From positions 19,620,406-19,684,405 of the forward strand of contig JAJKFL010000004.1 in the NCBI GenBank assembly GCA_021186555.1: DNA of 64,000 nucleotides. Reading direction: 5' to 3'. The stretch is from Reticulitermes speratus. Taxonomy: Eukaryota > Arthropoda > Insecta > Blattodea > Rhinotermitidae. How positions within the stretch are numbered: position 1 is the first letter of the stretch; every line of letters starts with the position of its first letter. Below the pieces are notes generated by a model. That model did not search any database, was not told the DNA's origin, and worked only from the letters and a program-made list of their open reading frames with translations. Shown here piece after piece: positions 1 to 10,065 of the stretch. Both the position numbers and the translations under genes were made by a program.

Positions 1-443
1 TCTGTTTACCAATAACATTATGTCGACTATTGAAAACGTACGTTTTATTCGTATTAGAAAACACAATGTGTTGCAGCACACCAAGATAGAACTTAAATAG
101 TTGGTGTTCCATCTACTGCAGTTGGAAATTAATGTTTGAGAAAGCTAATCAACAACAGAGATACATTATGCAAGGATATATTAGTTGGAATAGGTCAGTC
201 ATAATGGCGACTAGATAAGGAATCTGACGACGAGAGTTTGTCTGCGGACAGAAGACGGGAGCTGTCTTTCCAGCAGCACGCTCAGGCCGACTCCAGGGCG
301 CTTTCTCCAGCAGCTGCCGTCGTCTCAACGTGGTCACCACTCACCTTCGCATAACGCCATGGTGTCATACTTAGATATTTCCTATTTATATCGCTGAATA
401 TAATGGATGTGGAAAATACTTAAATTATGTTACTTGTGAGATA
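1..443. other. Unannotated flank left of the mariner
   Basis: No gene or repeat family is recognised. A GC-richer patch lies around 225-345 but has no sustained, recognisable reading frame. The mariner TA target duplication is at 442-443. Confidence 0.5.
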
Positions 444-472
444 TACGAGGGCTGACACAAAAAAAACGAGAC

Positions 473-634
473 TAACCCTATAGCTCTGGAACCTAGAGTG
501 GGGGATGAAACAAATATACGGCTATGGAACATGATCTGTCCTGTCACAGTGTTACAAGTTTCAGCTCGATCGCTTCACTCAGTACAAGTTGACGCATCTT
601 CAAATATAGGCGTGTTTTTACCCTCGGACGGAAA
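473..634 (+). other. Mariner 5' untranslated region
   Basis: This 162-bp stretch lies between the left inverted repeat and the transposase ATG. It would hold the transposase promoter, but no promoter motif is convincing. Confidence 0.6.
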
Positions 635-1696
635 ATGTCGGGCTGCAAAAGTGAACAACGAGTTAACATCAAGTTTCTTGTTAAACTGAAGAAATCCGCG
701 ACGGAAACTTTTCAATTATTGACTGAGGCTTATGGTGAAGATTGCATATCTCGTGCACGCGTTTTTGAGTGGCACAAACGATTTTCGGAAGGCAGAGAAA
801 GCGTGAAAGATGATGATCGCCCAGGCCGGCCACGCACAGCTGTTAACGATGACAACATTGAAAAAGTGCGACATGTGATTCGAAAAGACAGAAGGTTGGG
901 TGTTCGAGCAGTAACTGAGAAAGTTAATTTGGATAGGGAACGTGTTCGACGAATTCTAACGGAAGAATTGAACATGACAAAGGTTTGTGCAAAAATGGTT
1001 CCAAAAATTCTGTCAGATGAACAAAAAGAACGCCGCCAGGAATTGTGTTCGGACCTTTTGCAACGCATTGAGGATGAACCAGATTTGTTGAATTCGGTCA
1101 TTACTTGTGATGAAACTTGGATATTTACGTATGATCCGGAAACCAAGCGACAATCAATGCAGTGGAAGTCAACATCATCTCCAAGACCAAAAAAAGCACG
1201 CATGAGTCGTTCGAGGTTCAAGGCCATGTTGATTGTTTTCTTCGATATCCAGGGTATTGTGATGGCAGAGTGGGTACCTAGCGGCCAGACGGTAAATCAA
1301 CACTATTACATTGAAGTGTTGACGAAATTACGTGAACGTGTGAGAAGGAAACGACCGGAATTGTGGCAAAACGGGTGGATTTTGCATCAGGATAACGCGC
1401 CAGCCCACAACGCTTTGTCTGTGAAGCAGGTTTTAGCCAATAAAAACATCACTGTGATGGAGCACCCACCTTATTCGCCAGACCTCGCTCCCTGTGACTT
1501 CTACCTCTTCCCAAAGATCAAGTCGGTGCTCAAAGGGACCCATTTTGTATCGGTAGAAGATGTGAAAGTAAAAACGACGGATATCCTCAACAGTCTGACA
1601 GAAAATGACATGCAGAATTGCTTTGAACTTTAGCAGCATCGTATTCAGCTGTGTGTTAACTCAGAAGGGAACTACTTTGAAGGCGATCGTAGTTAA
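635..1696 (+). pseudogene. Mariner transposase, one nonsense mutation near the C-terminus
   Basis: This frame encodes a cut-and-paste transposase. It runs open for 332 codons from the ATG at 635 to TAG at 1631-1633, then continues in the same frame for 20 more codons to TAA at 1694-1696. The extension (CVNSEGNYFEG) matches the usual mariner C-terminal tail. The break is therefore best read as TGG to TAG at a conserved Trp, about 21 residues before the natural end. The N-terminal helix-turn-helix region contains EWHKRFSEGRES and DDRPGRPRT. The linker motif MVPKIL (WVPHEL-type) is near residue 122. The catalytic triad is D159 (TCDETWIF), D253 (HQDNAPAH) and D288 (YSPDLAPCD), with 34 residues between the last two: DD34D. 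All catalytic residues are present, but loss of the tail probably impairs function. Confidence 0.93.
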
Positions 1697-1763
1697 TTTG
1701 CTGAATTTGTCAAACAGAAATAGTTACAGACACAGTCTCGTTTTTTTTGTGTCAGTCCTCGTA

Positions 1764-2752
1764 TACCCTACACATTGTAGAAAGAGTAATATAGTAATCT
1801 TTATTGGTCGATTCACCAGTTCATATTTGCAAGAATTTTATATTTTATATGCCATGTAGTTATGCATTTTTGTATCCTGGCAACTTGTGTCCGACTGATA
1901 TGGACAGAACTGAAATTTGCCAGAGAGATGCAGACCTACTTTCACATAAATTTCATTTTCAAATTTTTATCTGTTTTTATGTTATTTCCGACGTCTGAAT
2001 TAAGTGACTGATTTTAAGCACTACTTGGCAATGTGCCTAATATTCTAGTTCACAAGTATTTGAGTAATGTACAGTTTTAAAAGTTTACCAGCAATGGTCT
2101 TGTTAAAGGTGCCCCCCTATGTACACCCAGTTTTCTTACTTTCGCCTAAGTTAGGCTAAGTTATCTCATTATTCCTACCAACAGGGTATTTAAGAGTGTG
2201 TTTGGTCCGTCAGTTCTTCATATGTAGTCCATGTATGGTCATTTTACTTCAATCTGTACAATGGCTCATAGGAAATGTTTGTGTACAAAGAGACACGTAC
2301 AACTGAATGATGTCGTGAGATATGAAATTATACATATCGATTGTCTTCCTCTCCTGCTTCGGTGGCTTGTGCCTGAATTAATGAAACACAAACGGATCAT
2401 TTAGTACATAACTGAAATCCATGTTCATATTTGTTGCTGTGGTCCACAAACATAATCGTGTCGGATAATAAATTCTCGCTGAAACCCAATTTCGTATACG
2501 CTGTAATTCTTTTGTCTGTCTCGCGATTTGACAAACAGGATATGTGTGTATATGAAATATTTGATCGTCTTTTCTGATCAGTTTGCTGTCGTTATTATTT
2601 CGACCATTGATTGACTTTTGATCCACAAGCATGTTCAAAATGAAAGTCGGTTGGCAGCGTTATGAAACGTTCAAACTTTAACACTAGATTTACAACTTTC
2701 ATACTCGAAGTTTGGTTTTATAGTCGTCCATATCCCAGGTAACGTAGCCCTG
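1764..2752. other. No recognisable feature
   Basis: AT-rich unique-looking sequence between the mariner and repeat F copy 1. I see no gene or repeat family in it. Confidence 0.5.
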
Positions 2753-3289
2753 TTTTTAGGCGCGTTCGCAAAATGACGAAGGGCGACTGTTGGTTTAGTC
2801 ATAATCGTCTGTTTGCCTTTCTGCCTGCCCGCATGAAACAATTCGGCTCCCACTGGATGGTTTTTCATGAAAATGGGTAGTTGAGTATTCTTCGAAAATA
2901 TATCGAGCAAATTAAAGTTTCATCAAAATCTGTCAAGAAGAACGGGTAATTTATATGAAGACCTGTATGCTTTTATAATAATATATCGCTGAATTCTTCT
3001 TATAATAAGAAACGTTTCAGACAAAAGTCGTAGAGAAAATTAAAACACACATTTTATGTTTATTAACTATTTTCCTAAAATCGCTCCGTTTATGAGATAA
3101 TGTGGAACAATGTGGTAGAACTATAGGGCCACAGATGACAATATAATACGGCGCATGCACACTGCATGCTGGATAAGTGAGGCTACAGACACATACTCAG
3201 AATGTGTAATACTTACTGCTTTTCCACGGAAACGATGGTTACGCGAACGCGCCTCAATATGACGTTATGCGTACATTGCCTGTCTTGTT
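2753..3289 (-). repeat. Repeat family F, copy 1 (short form)
   Basis: This non-coding interspersed repeat is about 535 bp and shares extended similarity with 10826-11853, 44769-45652 and 59590-60512. One end carries GGCGCGTTCGCAAAAT next to a GTCTG/GCCTG-rich stretch; the other carries TTACGCGAACGCGCCTCAA followed by ATTGCCTGTCTTGTT. An inverted 12-mer AGGCGCGTTCGC occurs near both ends. It lacks the ~350-bp internal segment found in copies 3 and 4 and has the same junction as copy 2. No coding potential or clear target duplication is visible, so its superfamily is unknown. Confidence 0.75.
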
Positions 3290-5149
3290 CAGAAAAGGCG
3301 TGTGTGAATCGCAATGAGTGCGCAGTCGCATCCACTAATATAGAGTAGGTTTTATAGGGAAATAATAGTCTATTGAAGCAGGAGATGGAGTGAGCCAAAT
3401 TTGTAAGTCGCAGTTTACCATTTTATCAATCTATTTGTTCAGATATTTTGCAGACCTCCACCCCACTACGTGCAGTAGGCTACTTCCCCTAATACGCAAT
3501 CCAGTGGATACGACTGAATAGTCCGACGGTGTTAATTTCACCCTATAAATTCCTTACCAATTACATGTGAAACGTTCCAGTAATTCGGAAAATGTCATCT
3601 CCAATTTTATCCTTGGAAATGACATTCTTTTCCCACAAATTGAACAAGTCAAGAAGCTTTACAAACACGAGCAGATTTCTGCTTTTTATTACCCAAATGA
3701 ACAAGCCGTCTAGGCTGTCCGGGCGGCTCGCCGACAGGCGTACGGCTCTTCGCAACTTAGACCCTATATACGGGTATGGAATTTCTTTATCTAGACTGGT
3801 ATTTTGAATAGTGTCATTCGACTGTTTAATTTGTGAATGTTAGGTTCTCAAGTAGAAATTTGCTCAATGGACTTCCTCTGTTAAAATGAAAATTTCTCTT
3901 GTGGCTAATATATGGGTACTTGCAGGATGTTTAACATTACAATACCTCCTTAATCTACTTTAATGGTGATGTAAATTTTATACTTTTAGTAGGCTTATTT
4001 TTGAGGACCGTGTATCAGTTGTAGTGCTATTGCCTCTGTTACATTTATCTCTTTAAACCGCTATGGCTTTCATTTGTTGGGAATGAAATCGTGTAGCCCG
4101 AATTAAACATACATAAGTTTAGAAGTACAGAAAATTATTTGTACTTCATATTAAGCACCTAAAATTCGGACCTAGCTAACAGTGGATTACAGATAACAGG
4201 ACTCAATTAGGGCTGTGCCTGGGTTATTATTACAGGTGGAGGGTCGTTTTGAATATTCTGGCAGCAGTTGGCACCATAATTCTCTTACAATGAGCTACTT
4301 CCAGAACCATCCTTGGGAAGCTTTAATTTAATATATCTGATTTGCGTTTTGTTTTCGTTTTGAATAAATATATATATTTGACTACTCGTTAAATTTATGT
4401 CTTGTAGCACTGTATCCTAACCTGTGTATTACAGAAGTGTCATTTGTGACCTCACAGTGCCTGCAGATAACACACACGACAGTGTAACAGCAGTAGTACA
4501 CATATCCTTGGAATAAAGGAACACACCAGTGACCGAAATAAAAGGCCAGGCAGCAAGAAAACACAAAAAGAAAATGTCATCATATAACTAAATTTATTTG
4601 TTGACTGATGTAAGCTAAGTTACGAGGAATAACTGTAAATAACTAATTCATTTTCATGTAAGTTTTACATATTTCATTGTAACATGATCCCGGAATCGAT
4701 ACCAGGCCATTCCATCTCGGAATTATGATGTACACAGTGGCACTGCGACAGTTTTCTCTGAGAACTTCGCTTTTCCCCTGTCAGTATTATTTCGCCATTT
4801 ATTTATTTCATACATTTATGTACATTGCATACATATCACTCTCGCTGAATCGTCTTCCACTGACAGCTTCGCCAAATGACGCTTATAGAACACGATACGT
4901 TCCACTTGTCATAACTTGTAAATGATTTTACTTGTTATAACATAAAATAAGTGGCGTTAGTGAATATTACAACTTTTTTACATTCGGTGGAGCATCGTGT
5001 TTGAACAGTAAATATAACGTATGTGTTATATATTAAGTTGCCTGATGATAACTTATGTCGAAGCATGTTTGTTACCAATTTTAACTTCACGTATGTTAAT
5101 ATCGCTTTTCTACAGACGTAGAATGTTAAAACAAAAAATATATATTTGG
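3290..5149. other. No recognisable feature
   Basis: AT-rich sequence without a gene or a repeat that recurs in this window. Short open frames (for example 3592-3807) have no recognisable domain. Confidence 0.5.
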
Positions 5150-5432
5150 CCTGTATCATGTGGCATGCATAGAGGAGAAGGTACATTCAGGGGTTTTCCG
5201 GGGAAAGCTGAAAGAATGTGACCACTTGAAAGACCTAGGTATAGATGGGGCTTAAAGAAAGGGGCTGGGAGAGTCTGGACTGTAGTCATCTGGCTCAGGA
5301 CAAGTACAAGCGGCGGGCTGTTGTGAGCATGGTAATGAACAATTAGTACTCTAAAATGCACGTTATTTCTGGCTAGCTGAGAAACTCTTAGCTTCTCAAG
5401 AAGAACTCTGCTCAATGAAGTTATATATTTGT
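5150..5432 (+). mobile_element. RTE-like LINE, 3' terminal fragment
   Basis: This is the degraded end of a LINE open frame and its 3' UTR. In interrupted frames it reads like the RPRRRW...G...L.LAQD..RWR segment that follows reverse transcriptase in RTE/BovB-type elements, with several stops and shifts. The downstream stretch (CTGGCTAGCTGAGAAACTC, then AAGAACTCTGCTC) matches tails at 26815-26965, 42690-42720 and 41830-41880. It is 5'-truncated as usual for LINE insertions and non-functional. Confidence 0.6.
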
Positions 5433-6072
5433 ATGTTTCTGTAATAGGAAATTAGTTGTGCTGAACTTGTGACGTTAATCGGTTTGCATTTCCTGGAGGA
5501 ACAAAGCTGAGAAAGTCGTGACTGATTTTATAAGTGGTAATTGGTATTCAACCTGACTAGTTGCAGATCTGCGTGCCACGGGTTGCATCGCTATACGGCA
5601 GACCCTACTTCGTGCATATCTCACCGGATATAGGTTACGCTTCGATACTGAAACCCTCTGTTCCGGCGGCTTGACTGATGAAGTGCATGGGTAAACAGGG
5701 GCGTCCAACACAAGGCGTGTACATACTTGGCGCGCAGTACAGTGCACTTGCCTTTTTTTATCACCCAGTTATCTCTAACCAACCAATTCGTACTAGCTGA
5801 AATTGTCACGGCGGTGACGTCTTGTAGTTGAGTAGATAGTCTACCAAAGTTTCAGAGGACGCTCCTTCTCCTACCCTGTATATGGAGCAGAAAATTATGT
5901 TGGAAAATCAGGAGAGAGAGTACCATTTGGAAGTCTGAAGCATAGGCGGAAGGCTGTCTTCTTGATTTGTTTAGCTGCGTTGCTTGTAAGTCCTCTAAAC
6001 TGATAGAAAGATTTCACAGTATTTATTACAACAAATGCAAAGCAATATAAAGATAATAGTTTATAAATATAT
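5433..6072. other. No recognisable feature
   Basis: No gene or recurrent repeat is seen. A GC-richer patch at 5570-5720 has no recognisable protein. Confidence 0.45.
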
Positions 6073-6119
6073 GACAATCCTACAAGTTTCGGCCTACAAT
6101 GGTCATCGTCAGGGAGGTG
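6073..6119 (-). ncRNA. Hammerhead-like motif (minus strand)
   Basis: Read on the minus strand: CTGACGA, T, a GACC...GGCC hairpin with one mismatch, CGAAAC, loop TT, GTA, then GGATTG. Residues after GTA (GGA) can pair with TCC just before CTGACGA, forming a short stem I. The AC/GT pair forms a minimal stem III. This is the same layout as the motifs near 8.07, 26.5 and 58.6-58.9 kb. The extra T after CTGACGA departs from the canonical hammerhead core. It is probably a relic inside a decayed inverted-repeat element. Confidence 0.45.
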
Positions 6120-6369
6120 GTTATCAACGGAAAGAGTAGTTATATGTAATTATGTTAGAGATTTGCAGATATGAAGCTGAAATACTGTGTACATATGTTA
6201 AAAAATTACATGTTAAAAGTGTTTGTAGCTTGGAAGAGATTACATGTGTTCGTAAGTATCGTTGCTGTTCAAATGCAAACAAACATCTGTGTCAAAATTA
6301 TCCATCTTGTTGTTCAGGGTGTGTCCCTGTGTAGACGTGACTGTTTATGTTCGAATAGATAATTGAGTA

Positions 6370-6420
6370 CTGCGCGTGTGTCTGTATGAGAGGTAACCTC
6401 TCACACAGATACAGGCGCAG
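6370..6420. repeat. 51-bp imperfect palindrome
   Basis: Two 24-bp arms (starting CTGCGCGTGTGTCTG) surround a TAA spacer, with about four mismatches between them. The DNA would form a stable hairpin. Its right edge abuts a hAT-like terminus (CAGTGATTCTCAAAC at 6418). Confidence 0.7.
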
Positions 6421-6490
6421 TGATTCTCAAACTTTTATTGTCGTCATTAAATATAATAAATAATATTCACCTTGCGCCCCAGATAGTACC
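6418..6490 (+). mobile_element. Possible hAT terminus, truncated
   Basis: CAGTGATTCTCAAACTTTT followed by a GCGCCCC stretch resembles the well-known CAGTGGTTCTCAAAC ends of hAT elements. No partner end or 8-bp duplication was found nearby, so this is at best a fragment. Confidence 0.3.
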
Positions 6491-6589
6491 CGTACCTAAT
6501 CATAACCCCATTTAGCCATAACATTTGCTGGAATATTTTTGGAGTTAACGAACCAAGTTCTTTTCTCGACCTTGGTTTTGAGACTCCCG

Positions 6590-6705
6590 GTTGTGGGGAG
6601 TTGGATGGTATCTACCTGCAGTTACAGAAGTCGTACCTAGGTTGGGAATCGATCTGGGTACCTCCCTTTTACACGTGTCGGGTATTACCGCTGTACCAAC
6701 TTGCT
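6590..6705 (-). repeat. tRNA-like SINE head, diverged
   Basis: On the minus strand the sequence reads TTGGTACAGCGGTAATACC, then a B-box-like GATCGATTCCCAACC. The spacing is that of RNA polymerase III A and B boxes. Family assignment is uncertain. Confidence 0.4.
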
Positions 6706-7004
6706 TAGTTTTTTTTTTTATGGAGAAGGGCCCCGCAGCAGAAGCTACGGACACACCGCAGCCTTACGGCTTATTGTGCAACACTGTGATGAAGATGAAG
6801 AGAAAGATGATCAGTTTTTTCATTTTTCCAAGTAATGGAGCACCGGTGGAATGAAATTCACAGGGGAAAACCGAAGTACTCGGAAAAAAACCTGTCCCAG
6901 TGCCACTTTGTCCACCACAAATCCCATATTGACTGAGCCGGGATCGAACCCGGACCTCCACTGTTGGAGGCCGGCGACAAACCGCTTGAGCAATGGTACG
7001 GCCC
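6706..7004 (-). mobile_element. SINE family C, near full-length copy
   Basis: This is a tRNA-derived retroposon on the minus strand. The head (GGGCCGTACCATTGCTCAAG, then B box GGGTTCGATCCCGG) is at the high-coordinate end. The body carries GTGGTGGACAAAGTGGCACT and CGGTTTTCCCCTGTG, and the element ends in an A-rich tail (T13 on the plus strand at 6709). It matches 22434-22706 through most of its length. A short CTTGC repeat at both edges may be a residual target duplication. Confidence 0.85.
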
Positions 7005-7171
7005 TTGCGTGGTCTTACCATGCAACATTTAACAATACTTAACCATGATATTTGATACAGTGTCGTTACGTACGTAAAGTTATTGAGCAACGTCGTGTAA
7101 ACCACGGAACTGTGAGTAAGTCCTGACACTGAATTCGCCACTTTAAAACGACATGAAGATCATGTTCGTTA

Positions 7172-7422
7172 ATGAGGTAAAAGTAAAGCAATCCCATTAC
7201 AGGCCTGGACAGGCCCTTAGTGTTCCAGGAGGTTGAGGCTCCCAGATTTCTAGACAATCGGCACATGAAGGTGGCAAGGTTGTTAGCCCTACGCACCGGC
7301 CGCCTTTACCCCCAGGAAATATTCCTGGTACTCATTTCTGTTAGAGGCTCAGTCGACCTCAGGGCCATAGTGCCAGGGCTTGTAGCGCAGTGCCTCAACC
7401 AACTGCGCCACCGCAACATTGA
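7172..7422 (-). mobile_element. SINE family B with an internal deletion
   Basis: This minus-strand copy matches 15379-15685 and 28938-29246. About 75 bp around CATAGTG/GCTTGTAGCGCAG is missing, which removes the pol III B box (TTCGATTCCCG) while keeping the A-box head (GGTGGCGCAGTTGGTTGAGG). It retains the central domain (GGGGTAAAGGCGGCCGGTGC, GGCTAACAACC) and the 3' end AATGGGATTGCTTTAC. It cannot be transcribed by pol III as it stands. Confidence 0.85.
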
Positions 7423-7805
7423 TAAAATGTGCTTTATTTGTTCTTTGTTTATTTAATGACGCTTTGTATTCGTCAGAAAGTAGGCCTATAACTTCAGATA
7501 AAAGGACGATTAGTGAACATGAGTGAAAAGTATGTGCTTCTTGCCTATTTTTTTCAACTATTAGATAATATATCGCTGCTTTACCTGTTTTTACAGATTG
7601 CAACGTAATAACTGTAACTTTTATCTATTGACGAGGTTAAGAATGAGTGTAGCTCTATCTTCACTTTCCCCTGTGCCTTCATGCTATATACAGGGACAAC
7701 GCTATTACCTTAAATACCTCGAACGCTAATCCCATGTTCCACACATTAAGCTTATTCTTGCTTAATTTATGCTTGGAAGCTTTTGCAGCAAAATGGCTTT
7801 ATGAC
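7423..7805. other. No recognisable feature
   Basis: AT-rich sequence between SINE B and the inverted-repeat element; nothing recognised. Confidence 0.45.
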
Positions 7806-7817
7806 TGTGAGCGATGT

Positions 7818-8170
7818 TGTGACATTATTTATTCCGTGCATTTTGATTAAATTATTCTTCTTTCATGACACCCACAAATTCACCTTTGAGATATAAAAAT
7901 ACAATCTTATTTCGCGCCTACATGAACGGTCACCCTTTACACGGAACTCACTACACATGACACAGGGGGAAGATCCATAAGGGATATGAGAAATATTAGA
8001 TGTTTGTATACAAAAAAAACTTTTGTAATATCTTACATTTTAGTAAGTTTTAATTCTGGTGTAGAGCTTCCTGAGGATGTCGTAAGTGATGCCGAAACAT
8101 GTAGGAGCGACATGATTGTACTTGAATAGAACAAAGGTGCATTTTTTGGTGTCATGAATGAACAACTTAA
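7818..8170. mobile_element. Inverted-repeat element with hammerhead-like motif and 12-bp TSD
   Basis: The 353-bp insert is flanked by an exact 12-bp direct repeat, TGTGAGCGATGT, at 7806-7817 and 8171-8182. Inside, arms around 7862-7935 and 8090-8163 are imperfect reverse complements (TTCATGACACC...CACCTTTG...CTACATG). A hammerhead-like motif sits in the right arm at 8066-8107. It has no coding capacity. A variable-length, more than 10-bp duplication suggests target-primed retrotransposition rather than a cut-and-paste transposon. Affiliation with Penelope-like elements or retrozymes is inference. Confidence 0.75.
8066..8107 (+). ncRNA. Hammerhead-like motif in the 7.8-8.2 kb element
   Basis: The order is GCTTC (stem I 5' strand), CTGAGGA, T, a partly decayed stem II, CGAAAC, AT, GTA, then GGAGC (stem I 3' strand). 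GGAGC pairs with GCTTC over five positions with one G-U. The predicted scissile position follows the A of GTA. Stem II has mismatches, so this copy may be inactive. Confidence 0.5.
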
Positions 8171-8182
8171 TGTGAGCGATGT

Positions 8183-8700
8183 CTTTGGCAGCGGTCGGGA
8201 CCAAATTTGAGATATTATTTTAACATTTATATGGAGGGAATCATGAAACCGACGACTTAACTTCAGTCGGGACCAAGAAAAGCTATGGGCATCCCGAATA
8301 CGACTTCTGATTGTTAACCGAAACGTCCAGGTTAGTGTTTACATTGGAAATGTTTTCAGTTACAATCTTTTCTGTCCATACTGTTCTGTTTCATACTCGT
8401 CTGTAACTCGAGACAGACGACAGAAAGAAAGGAAAGGCAAGCAGTCCGCAGATAACTGAGGTTAGTCTTGAATTTATTCTAGTTGCACTGTGCTGCCAAT
8501 AAAACTACCAACTTAGTCACGCTCACAACTAGGTCAGTGGTTCTACACCGGGACGCCGCGGATTGTCAGACGATTTTTACTTCTTTACCAATGACGCCAT
8601 TTAATTTCCTAAGATGATACATAGTAATTATACTGAAAAAAAACCTAATCCTTATTTGACCTGGAAAGAGCCAGTTTCTGTACACAAGTTAGTTCATTAT
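8183..8700. other. No recognisable gene
   Basis: No gene seen. A CAGTGGTTCTACACC stretch at about 8531 resembles a hAT end but has no partner. A CAGTCGGGACCAAG-like sequence occurs twice (about 8196 and 8263). Confidence 0.4.
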
Positions 8701-8727
8701 CAATCTGTCAGTCAGTCTATCAGTCAA

Positions 8728-8797
<70 letters not shown>

Positions 8798-9413
8798 ATC
8801 TATCTATCTATCTGTCTACCTGTCTGTCTTTGTCTATCTGTCTATCTATCTGTCTGTCTATCTATCTGTCTGTCTGTCTGTCTGTATCTATCTATATCTA
8901 TCTATATTTATCTATATATATGTATATCTGTCTATATCTATCTGTCTACCTATCCATCCATCTATCTGTCTGCCTCTCTATCATCTATCTATCAATCTAA
9001 TCGGCCTGTCTGCCTGCCTGCTGCCTGCCTTTGTCTGTCTGTCTCTCTCTGTCTCTCTATCTGTCTCTCTGTTCTTCTGTTCTCCCGTGTGTCCGTCCAT
9101 CCATCCATCCATCCATCCATCCATCCATCCATCCATCCATCCATCCACCCACCCACCCATCCATCTGTCTGCCTTGTCTCTCTATCTCTCTTCCTCTCTG
9201 TCATCTATCTCTTCATCCGTCCATCCATCCATCCATCTGCCTTGACTTTCTGTCTGCCTGTCTTTCTGTCTGTCTTTCTGTATGTTTGTCTTTTGTCTCT
9301 TTCTGTCTGCCTGTCTCTCTGTGTCCGTCTGTTCTCTGTCTGTCTTATATATCTTCCTTTCTGTCATTATCCATCCATTCATCCACCTATCTAACTACCA
9401 CCTACCTACCTGC
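8701..9413. repeat. Complex tetranucleotide satellite (TCTG/TCTA/ATCC)
   Basis: About 710 bp of pyrimidine-rich tetramers on the plus strand. It begins with TCTG and TCTA units (a TCTA run at 8749-8795 and more to about 8990), passes into mixed TCTG/CCTG, and has an ATCC run at 9095-9160. It degrades into interrupted TCTG towards the right. All frames are open for long distances and encode SIYL- or IHPS-type repeats; these are products of the repeat and not genes. Confidence 0.97.
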
Positions 9414-9937
9414 AGTGTCTGAACTGTGTATGGCGCTACTGGCCACTGTAGCCCATGGTCTTATTCTCTGTCCCTCCACGCTAACTTTGTATTTGTGTGT
9501 TACGCGGGGCGCTGCAGCTTCCTTCTTCATTCTTCTTGATTCACCATTCAACCTTCCTCGAATTTAACACTTCATAACCCCTGCAGTTAAGAATGCGACG
9601 TTAGACGAGCAAAGAAATGCAATATCGGTAGCCCAATTTGTGTGCTCGTAGCCAGACTTTGCTGTAGTAAGGACCTGCTTCCACAGACAATCGTGTATTA
9701 TTTTTAGTCATACTTGAATACGTAATTCGGTCTTTCAACGTGCTTTATATATGTATTCGCATTGTCAGGATTAACGTAACTGGTAATAGATAATAATGGA
9801 AAAGTGGAGACACATTGGTGTTTTCCTAAGTGTAACCCTACTTTTCAGTGTCAGGGGTGTAAGCTACAGTATCAGACAGCGTAATCATATGCACAGTTTC
9901 TATTATGGTGAACTGCTTCTTTCAGATATAGACATTT
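9414..9937. other. No recognisable feature
   Basis: Mixed-composition flank of the satellite; no gene or recurrent repeat is seen. Confidence 0.45.
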
Positions 9938-10065
9938 GGGTTTTGATACCTTTCAGTGTTGTAGATCGATACCGACGTTTTCGATAAACATGCTGCCTCC
10001 ATCTTAAGTGCTGAAGGCATGTTTATCAGAAACGTCGGTATCAAAACCACACGTTGTCAAAACCC
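9938..10065. repeat. Inverted-repeat element with GAAACGTCGGTA motif
   Basis: Arms starting GGGTTTTGATAC (9938) and ending GTCAAAACCC (10065) are imperfect reverse complements. The inner parts (GATACCGACGTTT and ATAAACATGC) pair almost perfectly around a ~20-bp centre. Both strands carry GAAA(A)CGTCGGTATC, the 3' half of the hammerhead-like motif seen elsewhere; the CTGAAG box is present on the plus strand but stem II is lost. Confidence 0.6.

Larger units (their letters stand above)
444..1763 (+). mobile_element. Mariner-family DNA transposon, nearly complete
   Basis: The element is 1320 bp, the usual size for a mariner. Its terminal inverted repeats are 444-472 and 1735-1763, and 28 of 29 positions are complementary. 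Each begins TACGAGG(G/A)CTGACAC and runs through an A8 tract to CGAGAC. A TA dinucleotide flanks each side (442-443 and 1764-1765), the target duplication typical of Tc1/mariner. The transposase gene inside is in the same orientation. Intact ends mean this copy could still be mobilised in trans by a related transposase; that is inference. The element looks young relative to the other repeats here because the ends and most of the coding region are undamaged. Confidence 0.96.

Noticed and set aside
730..1227. 165-codon minus-strand frame
   Set aside because: It is the antisense shadow of the mariner transposase.
6764..7141. 125-codon minus-strand frame
   Set aside because: It lies across SINE family C and is not conserved as protein in the other copies.
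8531..8570. hAT end (CAGTGGTTCTACACC)
   Set aside because: No complementary end or 8-bp duplication found.
8701..9413. CRISPR-like regular repeat
   Set aside because: Units are 4 bp without spacers and the window is eukaryotic.
8614..9567. Long open frames (up to 178 codons) on both strands
   Set aside because: They encode SIYL/SVCL/SIHP repeats produced by the tetranucleotide satellite; no gene.
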